From: Providencia burhodogranariea DSM 19968
GTDB lineage: Bacteria > Pseudomonadota > Gammaproteobacteria > Enterobacterales > Enterobacteriaceae
Reading direction: 5' to 3'
DNA: 64,000 nt
Assembly (NCBI RefSeq): GCF_000314855.2
Contig: NZ_KB233222.1
Location: 1,978,130-2,042,129 of the forward strand
Below, piece after piece: positions 27,387 to 36,378 of this stretch. Position 1 is the stretch's first letter. Every line of letters begins with the position of its first letter. The notes beneath the pieces were generated by a model that worked only from the letters and a program-made list of their open reading frames with translations, was not told where the DNA came from and did no database searches. A program made the translations under genes and the position numbers.

Positions 27387-28181
27387 ATGCGTAAAATGAC
27401 ACTTTCTGTTTACTATATCGATGCGTTCACAGATCAACAATTTCATGGTAATCCAGCCGCTGTCGTATTATTGGAGACTTGGCTTCCTGATAGTCAACTC
27501 ATGGCTATTGCCGCTGAAATTAATCTCTCTGAAACGGCATTTTTAGTCGGAAATCATATTCGCTGGTTTACTCCAACTTTAGAAGTAACACTATGTGGCC
27601 ATGCCACACTCGCAACCGCCTATGTCCTTCATCAATTTAAGCAGTTACCTATCACCCCTTTTACTTTTCATTCACTATCGGGGGAGCTCACTGTTTTCAA
27701 AGAGCAGAATGGCTTTACGCTAGATTTTCCAATCCTAAATACTCAACAAGTGTCAGTCGCTGATTACCCACAGCTAGCTGAAATAATAGGTGTGGAAATT
27801 GAGTCTCTGTGGCTTGCTAAAGATCGCTATGTCTGTTTTTTAAGTGACTCTGAAAAAGTAGCAAACTGTAAACCAGACATGTTGTCTATGGCGACTCTGC
27901 CACTGCAAGGACTAACCATTACAGCAAAAAGTGACAATAAACATGCGGACTTCGTTTCACGTTACTTCGCACCCGCAAAAGGGGTAAATGAAGATCCCGT
28001 TACAGGTACTTCACATTGTGCTATTGCGCCATTATGGGCTAAACGACTTAATAAAAATCAGTTAGTCGGTCATCAAATCTCCGCACGTGGTGGAATAATA
28101 AAGTGTCATGTTGATAACGAACGGGTCAAATTGACAGGTAAAGCTGCGTTATTCCTGACAGGAACGCTACATATTGATTAA
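27387..28181 (+). CDS. PhzF-family isomerase
   Basis: 264 residues in the phenazine-biosynthesis PhzF fold (two diaminopimelate-epimerase-like halves). Visible landmarks: YYIDAFTDQQFHGNPAAVVLL at the N terminus, the catalytic Glu in NLSETAFLV (near residue 50), TLCGHATLATAYVL, and EDPVTGTSHCAIAPLW near residue 208-222. Most members outside phenazine clusters, such as E. coli YddE, have unknown substrates. No phenazine genes are adjacent, so a phenazine role is unlikely. The start ATG follows GGAAAAG. The gene stands alone between two non-coding gaps. Confidence 0.85.
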   Translation: MRKMTLSVYYIDAFTDQQFHGNPAAVVLLETWLPDSQLMAIAAEINLSETAFLVGNHIRWFTPTLEVTLCGHATLATAYVLHQFKQLPITPFTFHSLSGELTVFKEQNGFTLDFPILNTQQVSVADYPQLAEIIGVEIESLWLAKDRYVCFLSDSEKVANCKPDMLSMATLPLQGLTITAKSDNKHADFVSRYFAPAKGVNEDPVTGTSHCAIAPLWAKRLNKNQLVGHQISARGGIIKCHVDNERVKLTGKAALFLTGTLHID

Positions 28182-28389
28182 TGGCTGAATTTATTTTGAA
28201 TGCATATTACACTTAACGCTTAATCACCTAAATTATTCAAATTATCTATAAATGCCTGAAAAACGATTACTAAAGTTACAAATAAATAGTGTGAATTCGG
28301 ATTATAGGCTTTGTCCTATTACATCGGGCAATGGTATCTTAAAGTACGACCGATATAGTACCTATAGCAATTAATTGTAAGGCTACATT

Positions 28390-28794
28390 ATGCATTTTGA
28401 AATTGATGATATCCTCCCACAAAAAATCGAAAACTCTATCACACGTGTTTCGAAAGTTATTTTCCCGACCACGACTAATCACCACGATACCTTATTTGGT
28501 GGTACTGCGCTTGCATGGATGGATGAAGTCTCTTTTATCACGGCAACACGTTTTTCTCGCAAACGTTTAGTCACTGTATCTACTGAAAAGATTAATTTTA
28601 CTCACCCGATTCCATCTGGAACAATCATTGAGTTAGTTGGTAAAGTCAGTCGCGTAGGGAGAACAAGTTTAACTGTCGATGTCTCTATATTTTTAGAAAA
28701 TATGTACCAAGAAGGTCGCGAAGAAGTGATTCATGGGCAGTTTAATTTTGTCGCCGTCGATGATAACGGAAAGCCAACCCCACTGCTTAGCTAA
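28390..28794 (+). CDS. Hotdog-fold acyl-CoA thioesterase (YciA/ACOT family)
   Basis: 134 residues, one hotdog domain. The active-site segment HHDTLFGGTALAWMDEVSFI (residues 36-55) carries the catalytic Asp and the Gly-Gly helix start, and VSTEKINFTHPIPSGTIIELVG gives the long strand that lines the CoA tunnel. It hydrolyses acyl-CoA esters in the cytosol; chain-length preference cannot be told. ATG 28390 follows AAGG at 8 bases. A weak hairpin (28804-28837) follows the stop. The gene is not visibly linked to a fatty acid operon. Confidence 0.85.
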   Translation: MHFEIDDILPQKIENSITRVSKVIFPTTTNHHDTLFGGTALAWMDEVSFITATRFSRKRLVTVSTEKINFTHPIPSGTIIELVGKVSRVGRTSLTVDVSIFLENMYQEGREEVIHGQFNFVAVDDNGKPTPLLS

Positions 28795-28803
28795 TCGAAT
28801 TGT

Positions 28804-28837
28804 CATGCAAGATCATTTAATTTAATGATTTTGCATG
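28804..28837 (+). terminator. Hairpin behind the thioesterase gene
   Basis: CATGCAAGATCATT (28804-28817) pairs, with one mismatch, with AATGATTTTGCATG (28824-28837). The tail is only weakly T-rich, so termination strength is uncertain. Confidence 0.55.
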
Positions 28838-29631
28838 TATTTCAGTTAGCTACTCATGTTTTTCTGTCGGACTAAGTTTAGTTTAATAACAGACCATTGA
28901 AAATATAACAATTTCAAACAAAAGTTAATAACCCTCCAATATTGCCTTTTTGCTAAAAACTATTAATCGTGACATGTCACGTTTTTAAGTACAGTGAATA
29001 ATTAACCTTCATTAATAGAAATAACAAATCTAATCTTATGTAATTAATCATTATATTAACTTCATTTTTTACTATAGGCAGTAGTTTACACTGCTAATCC
29101 GCCGTATTGATAAGTTACTAATCCAATTGATTGTGTTGGTAACTCACCACTCTCCAGCTTAATTATTTAACTTAGATATGCCAATTTCGCCAAAAAAAGA
29201 TATCCACACAAAAAACTCCGTTAATGATCTTTCTTAACATTTTCGTTTAACATAAAAAATAGCATAACAAAAATATCAACAGCCCTTTTCAAATGACTTT
29301 TACTCTCAAAACGACCATCTTTTGCTAAAATAGCCCTAGCTATATATAAATGATTATATTGTTTATATATAGTGCAGTTTGCCTTCATTAAAAAACTCTT
29401 ATATTGTGTATGATTAGTTGTTGATACTTGTAATGCCGTTTTGTTATATAATAAGTTAAAACACATTGATATTCTGGGTCTATCGACGTAAAGTAATTAA
29501 ATAAAATTTTGGTATTTACTTACAAAAATGACTATTGATAATATTAACTTATCTGTTTAACAATTTTTGATTTAAAGTTGTGAACATTGTCATTACATTA
29601 ACTATTAATCAATAAGATATTTACTCACAAT
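28838..29631. other. AT-rich non-coding gap before the Sel1 gene
   Basis: About 790 bp. A minus-strand open frame of 81 codons (29466-29221) is present. From an internal ATG at 29388, preceded by AAGAG, it would encode 55 residues (MKANCTIYKQYNHLYIARAI ...). It shows no recognisable domain and I do not call it a gene. No RNA gene or mobile element is visible. Confidence 0.4.
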
Positions 29632-30198
29632 ATGTTTAGAATTTACTGTTTAATTTTACTTTTCTTAGTTTCTATCCATTCTAGTTTTGCAGCTGTTCCA
29701 AATGAGACTCTTAAGTTGATAGAAAAAGAGGCTCAAAAAGGCGATGTTAAGGCTCAAGTAATGTTGGGTATTGGTTACTATCTTGGTAATGAGGTTAAGC
29801 AAAATTACCCGAAAGCAAAGAAATGGTTAACCATGGCTTCTAACAAAGGTAATCCAGATGCTCAACTCTTTTTAGGCGATATGTACTTAAACGGCAATGG
29901 TGTTGAACCTAATATTGAAACGGCGATGGAATGGCTAGAGAAATCCGCTTCTCAAGGTAATGCCGAAGCCCAAAATTATATGGGCCAATTTTATTATCAA
30001 GGTATCGGTGTTAAACAAAATTATATTGTCGCGTTTGACTGGTTTAAAAAATCAGCCGATAAGAAATATCCGCCAGCAGAATACCAAATCGCTAAAATGT
30101 ATGAAAATGGTGAAGGTATCGAACTTGATGATACCGCAGCTAAAGAATATCTAGACAAAGCCTGTAAAAGTGGATTAAAAGAAGCCTGTAAAAAATAG
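29632..30198 (+). CDS. Secreted/periplasmic Sel1-repeat protein
   Basis: 188 residues. A signal peptide (MFRIYCLILLFLVSIHSSFA) is followed by four Sel1-like repeats of 36 residues each, starting near residues 33, 69, 105 and 141. Each has the pattern A-x-x-x-L-G-x-x-Y-x-x-G-x-G-V-x-x-N-x-x-x-A-x-x-W. The pattern is visible in AQLFLGDMYLNGNGVEPN and AQNYMGQFYYQGIGVKQN. Such alpha-solenoid proteins act as scaffolds for protein contacts, some in pathogenesis or stress. The binding site before the ATG is weak. It is transcribed alone, after a 790 bp AT-rich gap. The partner is unknown. Confidence 0.85.
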   Translation: MFRIYCLILLFLVSIHSSFAAVPNETLKLIEKEAQKGDVKAQVMLGIGYYLGNEVKQNYPKAKKWLTMASNKGNPDAQLFLGDMYLNGNGVEPNIETAMEWLEKSASQGNAEAQNYMGQFYYQGIGVKQNYIVAFDWFKKSADKKYPPAEYQIAKMYENGEGIELDDTAAKEYLDKACKSGLKEACKK

Positions 30199-30212
30199 CT
30201 TATTCAAAATTT

Positions 30213-30237
30213 ATACTGCCATCTTTTATGGCAGTAT
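30213..30237 (+). terminator. Hairpin after the Sel1 gene
   Basis: ATACTGCCA (30213-30221) / TGGCAGTAT (30229-30237) with a 7-base loop. The tail is only partly T-rich. Confidence 0.65.
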
Positions 30238-30572
30238 ATTAATCATTGTCTTTACAGTATGTTTATCTGAAAATTTGCATTCCCCCTGTTTTATATCCCA
30301 TTTATTTCTATAAGCGATGTTACTCAAAATTTAACCCTCTACTTTCTTCATCATGCCCGTGATGTCAATCTGCTGCTTAAATAGATATTAAGGAAGTAAA
30401 TACTTCAAATTATGATGTTATCTAGCATCCAGTGATTTTTATATAAATACCGTGACTTATCATCGATAGATAACTCGATTTATTCTGAGCATATGTATTT
30501 AAAATTAATGATTAATTTCAATATACTGAGAAATGTTCTAAACTGTTAAAATAAAAAACAAAAGGAGGATTT

Positions 30573-31010
30573 ATGTATAAAACAATTTTAGTCCCGATTG
30601 ACGTTACTGAAGATGCACTCACCGAACTCGTTATCCCTCATGTAAATGCCTTGCAAAAGCTAAATAATGCATCTGTTCATTTTCTCGCAGTCACCTCTGG
30701 TATTTCAAACTATTTACGTTATGGCGGTACTATCCTTCCTGGTGATTTTCCTGATGATGAAAAACAAGCAGAGATCATCCTCAACATCTTAAAAGAAAAA
30801 GTTAAACTCTTTTCTATCCCTGAAGATAAAACGTATATCACCTCTTCAGTCGGTTCTGTTAAAGATGAAATATTAGCTGTTGCAGAAGAGGTCAATGCCG
30901 ATGTGATCATGCTGGGTTCTCGTCGCCCAAGTATGTCGACTTATTTACTAGGTTCAAATGCCGCATCAGTAGTGCGTTATGCAAACACTTCAGTACTTGT
31001 TATCCGATAG
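30573..31010 (+). CDS. uspF: Universal stress protein, UspF-like
   Basis: 145 residues, a single Usp domain. YKTILVPIDVTEDALTE opens the first strand and carries the Asp that contacts nucleotide. The C-terminal ATP-binding motif G-2x-G-9x-G-S can be traced in LGSRRPSMSTYLLGSNAASV. The ending YANTSVLVIR matches E. coli UspF, as does TTYLLGSNAA-like TYLLGSNAAS. UspF/UspG types bind ATP and support adhesion and survival under stress. A very strong binding site (AAAGGAGG) precedes the ATG. It is monocistronic, with a terminator at 31184. UspG is the main alternative assignment. Confidence 0.85.
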   Translation: MYKTILVPIDVTEDALTELVIPHVNALQKLNNASVHFLAVTSGISNYLRYGGTILPGDFPDDEKQAEIILNILKEKVKLFSIPEDKTYITSSVGSVKDEILAVAEEVNADVIMLGSRRPSMSTYLLGSNAASVVRYANTSVLVIR

Positions 31011-31183
31011 TATAATTTAAAAAGTTTAACATAGTATTATCAACCAATTTTTTAGCTTTAGACTGAATATGATCATCTTATTACGAGCTAATCCAGAGAT
31101 AATAAATACACACAATTTATAAGACTATTTCATAAGTTTATAGGTTAGATTAAAGCTTCATAAACATTTCGTGGCTTTCACAC

Positions 31184-31207
31184 CCTGCTTTTATAGCAGG
31201 TTTTTTT
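31184..31207 (+). terminator. Terminator downstream of uspF
   Basis: CCTGC (31184-31188) / GCAGG (31196-31200) plus T7 (31201-31207). It lies 174 bp after the uspF stop. Confidence 0.8.
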
Positions 31208-31360
31208 CTTTTCCCTGCTGTATTTTTTAGCCTATTAATTCTCAAAGCAGCTTAAATTTCAATCAATATCAATATGCTCAATTATGGATAACATCAAGCA
31301 TCGAGGTTATTTTCATATTATCTATTTATCAAATTGATTAGGTCTATATGATGATAGTTT

Positions 31361-31392
31361 AAAAAACAAAAAGCCCACCTTATTGGCGGGCT
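31361..31392 (-). terminator. Terminator of agp
   Basis: Read on the minus strand: AGCCCGCC-AATAA-GGTGGGCT (31392-31372), one G-T pair, followed by TTTTTGTTTTTT. It lies 25 bp after the agp stop. Confidence 0.9.
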
Positions 31393-31416
31393 GAATGCAA
31401 TAATAATGATAAAAAA

Positions 31417-32670
31417 CTATTGTTCTAACGCTGACGTCATTACTTTCTGGAAGTCTTCCCAAGAACAGTAACCATTTTTATCAATTGGGCAATTTTTCAT
31501 TTCTAAGGTGACATGTTTTGGTGGTGTTTTTAACGATAGGTAGCTATTGTTTCTTAGCTGATCAGCCGTTTGGTAGACATACTCCACTTTGACATAATCC
31601 TTTTTGTCACTCTTATCATGCCAGCGTTGAAAAACTAATTTCCCGCCAATCGGTGTATGCTCATATTGCTCTGGTAGTTTATATGGATTGAAATCCATCG
31701 CCGACATTAACGAGGCAATATTCGAATCATGACCAACTAGCATAATAAACTTGGCTGTTTCACCTTTATTCGCTGAAGTGAAGCCTTTATTGATGTAATT
31801 TAACAGTGGATGAGCAACATTCTTAGCAATTAATTTTGGTGTAAATAGCGTTTCTTGATAACCGTTTTTTAATGTATTTAATTTTACCCATTTATCTGCG
31901 GTATCGACCATCCCCCACGCAACTTGGTCAGCAGGAAAACCTTCATAATATTGTAAATCAATCGCGTCTACGGCAGAGTTAGCAATTTTTAATGCCCCAG
32001 AAACACCTGGTTCTTTATTTGCTTCAATAATAAAGCTATTTTCTTGGGATGAGAGATCACAAAGTTTATCTGTTTGGCATTTCTTGGAGTTTTTAATATC
32101 GAGAATAGAGTCTAATTCCTGATAACCAGCTTTAAGATTAAGTCCTTTTAAATGATCCTCCATTGCTAATAATGCCTTTTTCTTAAACTCAGGGCTATCA
32201 TTGGTAATAATAGGATTAAATACTGGATCCATCGTTCCTATTTCAGGTTGATGATGAATTTTAACGGTACATCCAGGGAATGCCCCCGTAATAAAGAATT
32301 GGGCTGTTGCTATCGTTCTTTGTAAGCTATTGGTATACACAAAAAGATTTTCATTGCCTGTTGGGCAAAGGTCATCAGGAATTAAGTTATTTTGGTCTGC
32401 CCACTCCCTAAAATAGTGCCCCATATAAACTTCAAGTGCACCGCCTTTTGTCGTTAAATAACCACTTTGGGCATCCCAAGCAGGCCATTTTTTATCCGTA
32501 ACTTCAGTTAAAATGCCTGTATTAACGATAGGCGTTCGTAAATTATGACGACTTAAAAGCAAAACTTGGTCGAGCTGCATATTTTCTAAATTATCAGTAC
32601 TTGCAAGCGCTGGTGCTATTGGTGTTAACAATGCAGCTGATAAACAAAGCGTTAGAATCTTATATTTCAT
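31417..32670 (-). CDS. agp: Periplasmic glucose-1-phosphatase (histidine acid phosphatase)
   Basis: 417 residues from the ATG at 32670, with GGAG seven bases upstream; the longer frame lacks one. A signal peptide ends at ALASTDN. The histidine phosphatase motif RHNLRTP (Arg41, His42) is the form found in Agp, while phytases such as AppA have RHGVRAP. The proton-donor motif VGHDSNIASLM lies near residue 308. Cys residues placed for disulfides (CPTG, FPGCTV, KKCQTDKLC, NCPIDKNGYC) fit a periplasmic enzyme. It releases glucose from glucose-1-phosphate. It is a single gene with its own terminator. Confidence 0.93.
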   Translation of the reverse strand: MKYKILTLCLSAALLTPIAPALASTDNLENMQLDQVLLLSRHNLRTPIVNTGILTEVTDKKWPAWDAQSGYLTTKGGALEVYMGHYFREWADQNNLIPDDLCPTGNENLFVYTNSLQRTIATAQFFITGAFPGCTVKIHHQPEIGTMDPVFNPIITNDSPEFKKKALLAMEDHLKGLNLKAGYQELDSILDIKNSKKCQTDKLCDLSSQENSFIIEANKEPGVSGALKIANSAVDAIDLQYYEGFPADQVAWGMVDTADKWVKLNTLKNGYQETLFTPKLIAKNVAHPLLNYINKGFTSANKGETAKFIMLVGHDSNIASLMSAMDFNPYKLPEQYEHTPIGGKLVFQRWHDKSDKKDYVKVEYVYQTADQLRNNSYLSLKTPPKHVTLEMKNCPIDKNGYCSWEDFQKVMTSALEQ

Positions 32671-32930
32671 CGACGTACTCCACCATTTTGTTGTTGTCAT
32701 ATTTAATTGCCATCATTTGATGACATCTACTGATTTATTCTTTTTAATTTAACCTGTTCAAATTAATCTTTATATTAAATTTAATACCAACTTATCATGA
32801 AGCAACTAACTTTTTTTTCTGCGATTAATATCTCAAAAATAGGTTTTCAATGGGAAAAATCATTTAAACAGGTATTTATATGAGCGGTGACTGATCGAAC
32901 CGCTTAAGAATACATAGCAATAATTATAGT

Positions 32931-32959
32931 ATAAAAAAGCCCACCTTATTTGATGGGCT
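32931..32959 (-). terminator. Terminator downstream of the GAPDH gene
   Basis: On the minus strand AGCCCA (32959-32954) and TGGGCT (32943-32938) form a stem with a 10-base loop, followed by TTTTTA. It is about 94 bp after the gap stop codon and closely resembles the agp terminator. Confidence 0.8.
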
Positions 32960-33052
32960 GAAGTTAGAATAAGATAAGATTACTGGTAATACTGAACTTA
33001 AATTTACTGAAAATGGGAACTTTTCACCTCAAACCAAGACGTAAATAAGCAT

Positions 33053-34063
33053 TTATAAGCCACGTTTTTCCATCAATAACGCAAGATCTATCAAGCGATT
33101 TGAAAATCCCCATTCGTTATCATACCAAGCTAAGATCTTGACCAGTTTTCCACCAATAACGAGCGTGGAAAGACCATCAATGATAGATGAGCGAGGGTCA
33201 CCGCGATAATCGCTCGATACCAAAGGTTCTTCGCTGTACCCCAAAATACCTTTTAAAGGTCCTGATTCGGCAGCTTTAACAAATGCAGCGTTAATTTCTT
33301 CAACTGTCGCTTCACACTTAAGGTTTACGGTTAAATCCACAATCGATACAACAGGTACTGGAACACGCAAAGAATAGCCTGTCATTTTACCTTCAAGTTC
33401 AGGGATAACCTTACCGATCGCTTTTGCTGCACCACTAGAATAAGGAACAATCGAAACAGCAGCCGCCCGTGCTCCACGTAAATCTTTTTCAGGTTGGTCA
33501 TGCAATGCTTGGCTGTTGGTATAAGCATGAGTGGTATTCATAAGTCCGTGCTCGATGCCAAATGTCTGATGTAAAACCTGAGCTGCGGGAGCCAAGCCGT
33601 TAGTTGTACAGCTACCATTGCTGACGACTTTATGTTTAAGCGGATCATATTTATCATCATTGACGCCCATCACAATAGTAATATCGTCATTTTTAGCAGG
33701 AGCAGAAATGATGACTCGCTTTGCTCCCCCCTTAGTGATATGAACCTCAGCTTTCTCTTTTTCTGTAAAGAAACCCGTGGCTTCAATAACAATATCGACA
33801 CCAACACTATGCCAAGGAATTGCAGCAGGATCTCTTTCTGAAAATACGCGAATTGCTTTTCCATCAACAAACAGCTGGTTTTCTTTTACTTCAATGTCGG
33901 CCTTTATCGTGCCTGATAATGAATCATATTTAAGGAGATGCGCGAGGGTTTTACTATCTGTGAGATCATTAATGGCGACAACCTGAAAATCATCACGCCC
34001 CAATGCTGCGCGGAGGACATTTCGACCAATTCTACCGAATCCGTTAATACCAATTTTCACCAT
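33053..34063 (-). CDS. Type I glyceraldehyde-3-phosphate dehydrogenase (variant active-site motif)
   Basis: 336 residues, full-length GAPDH. The NAD fold GINGFGRIGRNVLRAA is followed by INDLTD, with Asp33 favouring NAD. The catalytic Cys152 sits in SNGSCTTNGLAP and His179 in NTTHAYTNSQ. Standard enterobacterial GapA has SNASCTTNCLAP, so Ala is Gly and the second Cys is Gly156 here. Downstream motifs (GAAKAIGKVIPEL, RVPVPVVSIVDL, WYDNEWGFSNRL) are normal. It is probably an accessory paralogue rather than the glycolytic gapA; that is inference. The start follows AAGGAG. A GlxA-type regulator gene lies 79 bp upstream on the same strand and may control or join its transcript. Confidence 0.9.
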   Translation of the reverse strand: MVKIGINGFGRIGRNVLRAALGRDDFQVVAINDLTDSKTLAHLLKYDSLSGTIKADIEVKENQLFVDGKAIRVFSERDPAAIPWHSVGVDIVIEATGFFTEKEKAEVHITKGGAKRVIISAPAKNDDITIVMGVNDDKYDPLKHKVVSNGSCTTNGLAPAAQVLHQTFGIEHGLMNTTHAYTNSQALHDQPEKDLRGARAAAVSIVPYSSGAAKAIGKVIPELEGKMTGYSLRVPVPVVSIVDLTVNLKCEATVEEINAAFVKAAESGPLKGILGYSEEPLVSSDYRGDPRSSIIDGLSTLVIGGKLVKILAWYDNEWGFSNRLIDLALLMEKRGL

Positions 34064-34142
34064 GATAAAACTCCTTTATTAACTGAATTAAGTTAATAGT
34101 AGCCTCAAGGAGAGATGGCGTAAATGACAACAAAAGAACAAT

Positions 34143-35120
34143 TTAAGCCATCTTTCGAGAGTGAAAACGCTCACGGTATTCTGTTGGGGTCAGATGTAAG
34201 TTGCGTTCAAAAACCCTGCGTAGGTTTAAGCTCGTACCAAATCCAGTGTTAACAGCGATTTGTTCAATACTCTGCATCGTTTGTTCAAGATATTGTCTGG
34301 CAGCATTTAATCTAACCTCTTCCACATACTTTGCTGGTGTAATTCCGGTTTCGCGAGTAAATACTCGAGTAAAATTACGTAGGCTCATTGCAGTGCGTTC
34401 CGCTAAATTTTCTACAGATAAATCGTCTGTGAGGTTATCAGGTAACCATACCTGAAGATCACGGATTGGACCTTCATTGGCTTGATTTAACAAATATCGG
34501 CTAAACTGAGCCTGTCCACCGGGGCGGCGTAGAAACATGACAAGATCTTGTGCGACTTCCCGGGCAAGATTAAATCCATAGTCATCTTCAACCAGCGCCA
34601 GAGTCAGATCAAAGCCCGAACTCACACCACCCGACGTCCAAATTACGCCATCCTGTATAAATAAAGGTCCCCTTTCAACGACAACCAATGGGTAATGTGT
34701 TTGCAGGGTATCAAGCAAATTCCAGTGTGTAGTGGCACGGCGTCCATCCAACAAACCTGCTTTGGCTAGTAAGAGCGCTCCACCACAAATCGAAACAATT
34801 CGTTTGGCATGCGGTGCTGCAAGCTTAAGCCAACTTACAACACGGTCGCCTTCATCTTCGGTCAGCCCTTTGCTGGTAACCATGATAGTATCGCGGGAAA
34901 TCGCAGGATCCAGATCACACAGCCGATAGTCGGCAAGCAGATTTAGTCCTGAAATGCCATTAACTACACGATGTAGCTGCGTTGTTGCTACTGTAACTTG
35001 ATAGCGAGGATGGGAGAAATCTGTTTGTTGTAGGCGATTTGCCTGCATAAAAATATCGGCGATCCCAGCGGCTTCGAACAGCATTCCCCCATCAGGGATG
35101 ATAATCAAAATGGTGTGCAT
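34143..35120 (-). CDS. GlxA-family AraC-type transcriptional regulator
   Basis: 325 residues in two parts. Residues 1-180 form a DJ-1/PfpI-like amidotransferase fold (LIIIPDGGMLFEAAGIADIF, RIVSICGGALLLAKAGLLDG with the Cys of the nucleophile elbow, and TSGGVSSGFDLTLALVEDDYG). Residues 215-320 are an AraC helix-turn-helix pair (LSVENLAERTAMSLRNFTRVF, SIEQIAVNTGFGTSLNLRRVF, LTPTEYRERF). Such proteins sense small metabolites and activate nearby genes. The gene precedes the GAPDH gene by 79 bp on the same strand, so control of that gene is the natural guess. The inducer is unknown. Confidence 0.88.
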   Translation of the reverse strand: MHTILIIIPDGGMLFEAAGIADIFMQANRLQQTDFSHPRYQVTVATTQLHRVVNGISGLNLLADYRLCDLDPAISRDTIMVTSKGLTEDEGDRVVSWLKLAAPHAKRIVSICGGALLLAKAGLLDGRRATTHWNLLDTLQTHYPLVVVERGPLFIQDGVIWTSGGVSSGFDLTLALVEDDYGFNLAREVAQDLVMFLRRPGGQAQFSRYLLNQANEGPIRDLQVWLPDNLTDDLSVENLAERTAMSLRNFTRVFTRETGITPAKYVEEVRLNAARQYLEQTMQSIEQIAVNTGFGTSLNLRRVFERNLHLTPTEYRERFHSRKMA

Positions 35121-35369
35121 GGCATTAATTGTATGGTTGGTATTATATATGACAAGTGTAGCGCTTAAATATGGTGAAAAGCCAACTATTTAATCAAGCA
35201 AATGCATTGTACTGAAATGAAGTACATATCGAGCCAATGTTTAACTTCAATATAAAATACCCAATAAGCATAGCCAAATACCATGAGCCAATTGTTGAGA
35301 TCTACCGTCTATTGACACAAAATCGAAATACTTTAAGATTCGATTTAATTCATTTATCCGGATACGTCC

Positions 35370-35813
35370 ATGAAAATACAACCAGCTATTTCAACTCAAT
35401 TCAATGATATTATTGATGTTTGGGAGTCTTCTGTTAGAGCAACCCACTTCTTTCTAACTGAAGAAACCATACAAGAATTAAAAATTGCGATTCTTGAAAA
35501 ATATTTGCCACAATTAACTGTTTTTGTCGTGGTAGACCATAATAATAAAATTAATGGCTTTATCGGTATTGCTGAAAATCGCCTCGAAATGCTATTTATC
35601 TCTCAAGAAAACCGAAGTAAAGGTCTTGGTAAACAAATGCTTAACTTTGCCATTCAACAATTAGGTGTGAATGAGCTGGACGTCAATGAACAAAACCTAC
35701 AAGCTGTTGGTTTTTACCAGCATATGGGTTTTAAACAATTTGCTCGCTCTGAAAAAGATGGACAAGGTAATCCCTTTCCACTGCTGCATATGCGACTAGA
35801 AACAACTATATAG
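35370..35813 (+). CDS. GNAT acetyltransferase, YjaB-like
   Basis: 147 residues, one GNAT domain. The acetyl-CoA binding loop SQENRSKGLGKQML (Q/R-x-x-G-x-G pattern) lies near residues 85-98, followed by NELDVNEQNLQAVGFYQHMGF with the Tyr/Phe pair of motif B. Similarity to E. coli YjaB is strong (VWESSVRATHFFLTEE; DVNEQNLQAVGFY; PLLHM). YjaB is an N-acetyltransferase with protein-lysine activity reported in E. coli. It is followed 11 bp later by a broken second GNAT gene, so the two were probably one operon. Confidence 0.85.
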   Translation: MKIQPAISTQFNDIIDVWESSVRATHFFLTEETIQELKIAILEKYLPQLTVFVVVDHNNKINGFIGIAENRLEMLFISQENRSKGLGKQMLNFAIQQLGVNELDVNEQNLQAVGFYQHMGFKQFARSEKDGQGNPFPLLHMRLETTI

Positions 35814-35824
35814 TAGGCCAAAAA

Positions 35825-36364
35825 ATGACAATAATTGAACTCGATACACCACGTTTACGTGGTTGGCGTGAATTAGACCGTGAGCCTTTCTTAAAAATGA
35901 ATTGCTCACCAGAGGTGATGCGCTATTTTCCAGCAGTACTGAATAAAGAGCAAAGTAACCAACTCATGGCGGCTATTATGGCGCGGTTTGTCTCTCAAGG
36001 TGGATGGGGATTGTGGGCCGTGGAATTAAAATCACAAAATACATTTATTGGTTTTACTGGCCTGAATATTCCAACTTATGCCCTTCCTTGCTAACCTTGT
36101 ACAGAAATCGGCTGGCGTTTTCTATCTGAATACTGGCAACAAGGCTATGCCACAGAAGCTGCACAAGCTGTTATTCAGTTTGCATTTGAGCAACTCAAAT
36201 TAGACGAAATTGTCGCCTTTACGGCTGTCCAAAACACGCCTTCAGAAGCAGTAATGAAAAAACTCGATATGATTAAAGATCCTGAAAACTTTAATCACCC
36301 GGCTTTACCTGAAGGGCATTGGTTACAAGAGCATGTACTATATCGGTTACAAAATCCAAACTAA
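35825..36364 (+). pseudogene. GNAT (RimJ-like) acetyltransferase interrupted by a stop codon
   Basis: A continuous frame of 179 codons broken only by TAA at 36092-36094 (codon 90). Before it: TPRLRGWRELDREPFLKMN and GFTGLNIPTYALPC. Directly after it in the same frame: PCTEIGWRFLSEYWQQGYAT, the GNAT acetyl-CoA motif, then AFTAVQNTPSEAVMKKLDM. Homologues read through this point with a Ser or similar residue, so one base change (for instance TCA to TAA) explains the break. The first half lacks the acetyl-CoA site and cannot be active alone. No recoding signal is visible. It lies 11 bp after the YjaB-like gene. Confidence 0.85.
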
Positions 36365-36378
36365 TACCCAAACCCGCT

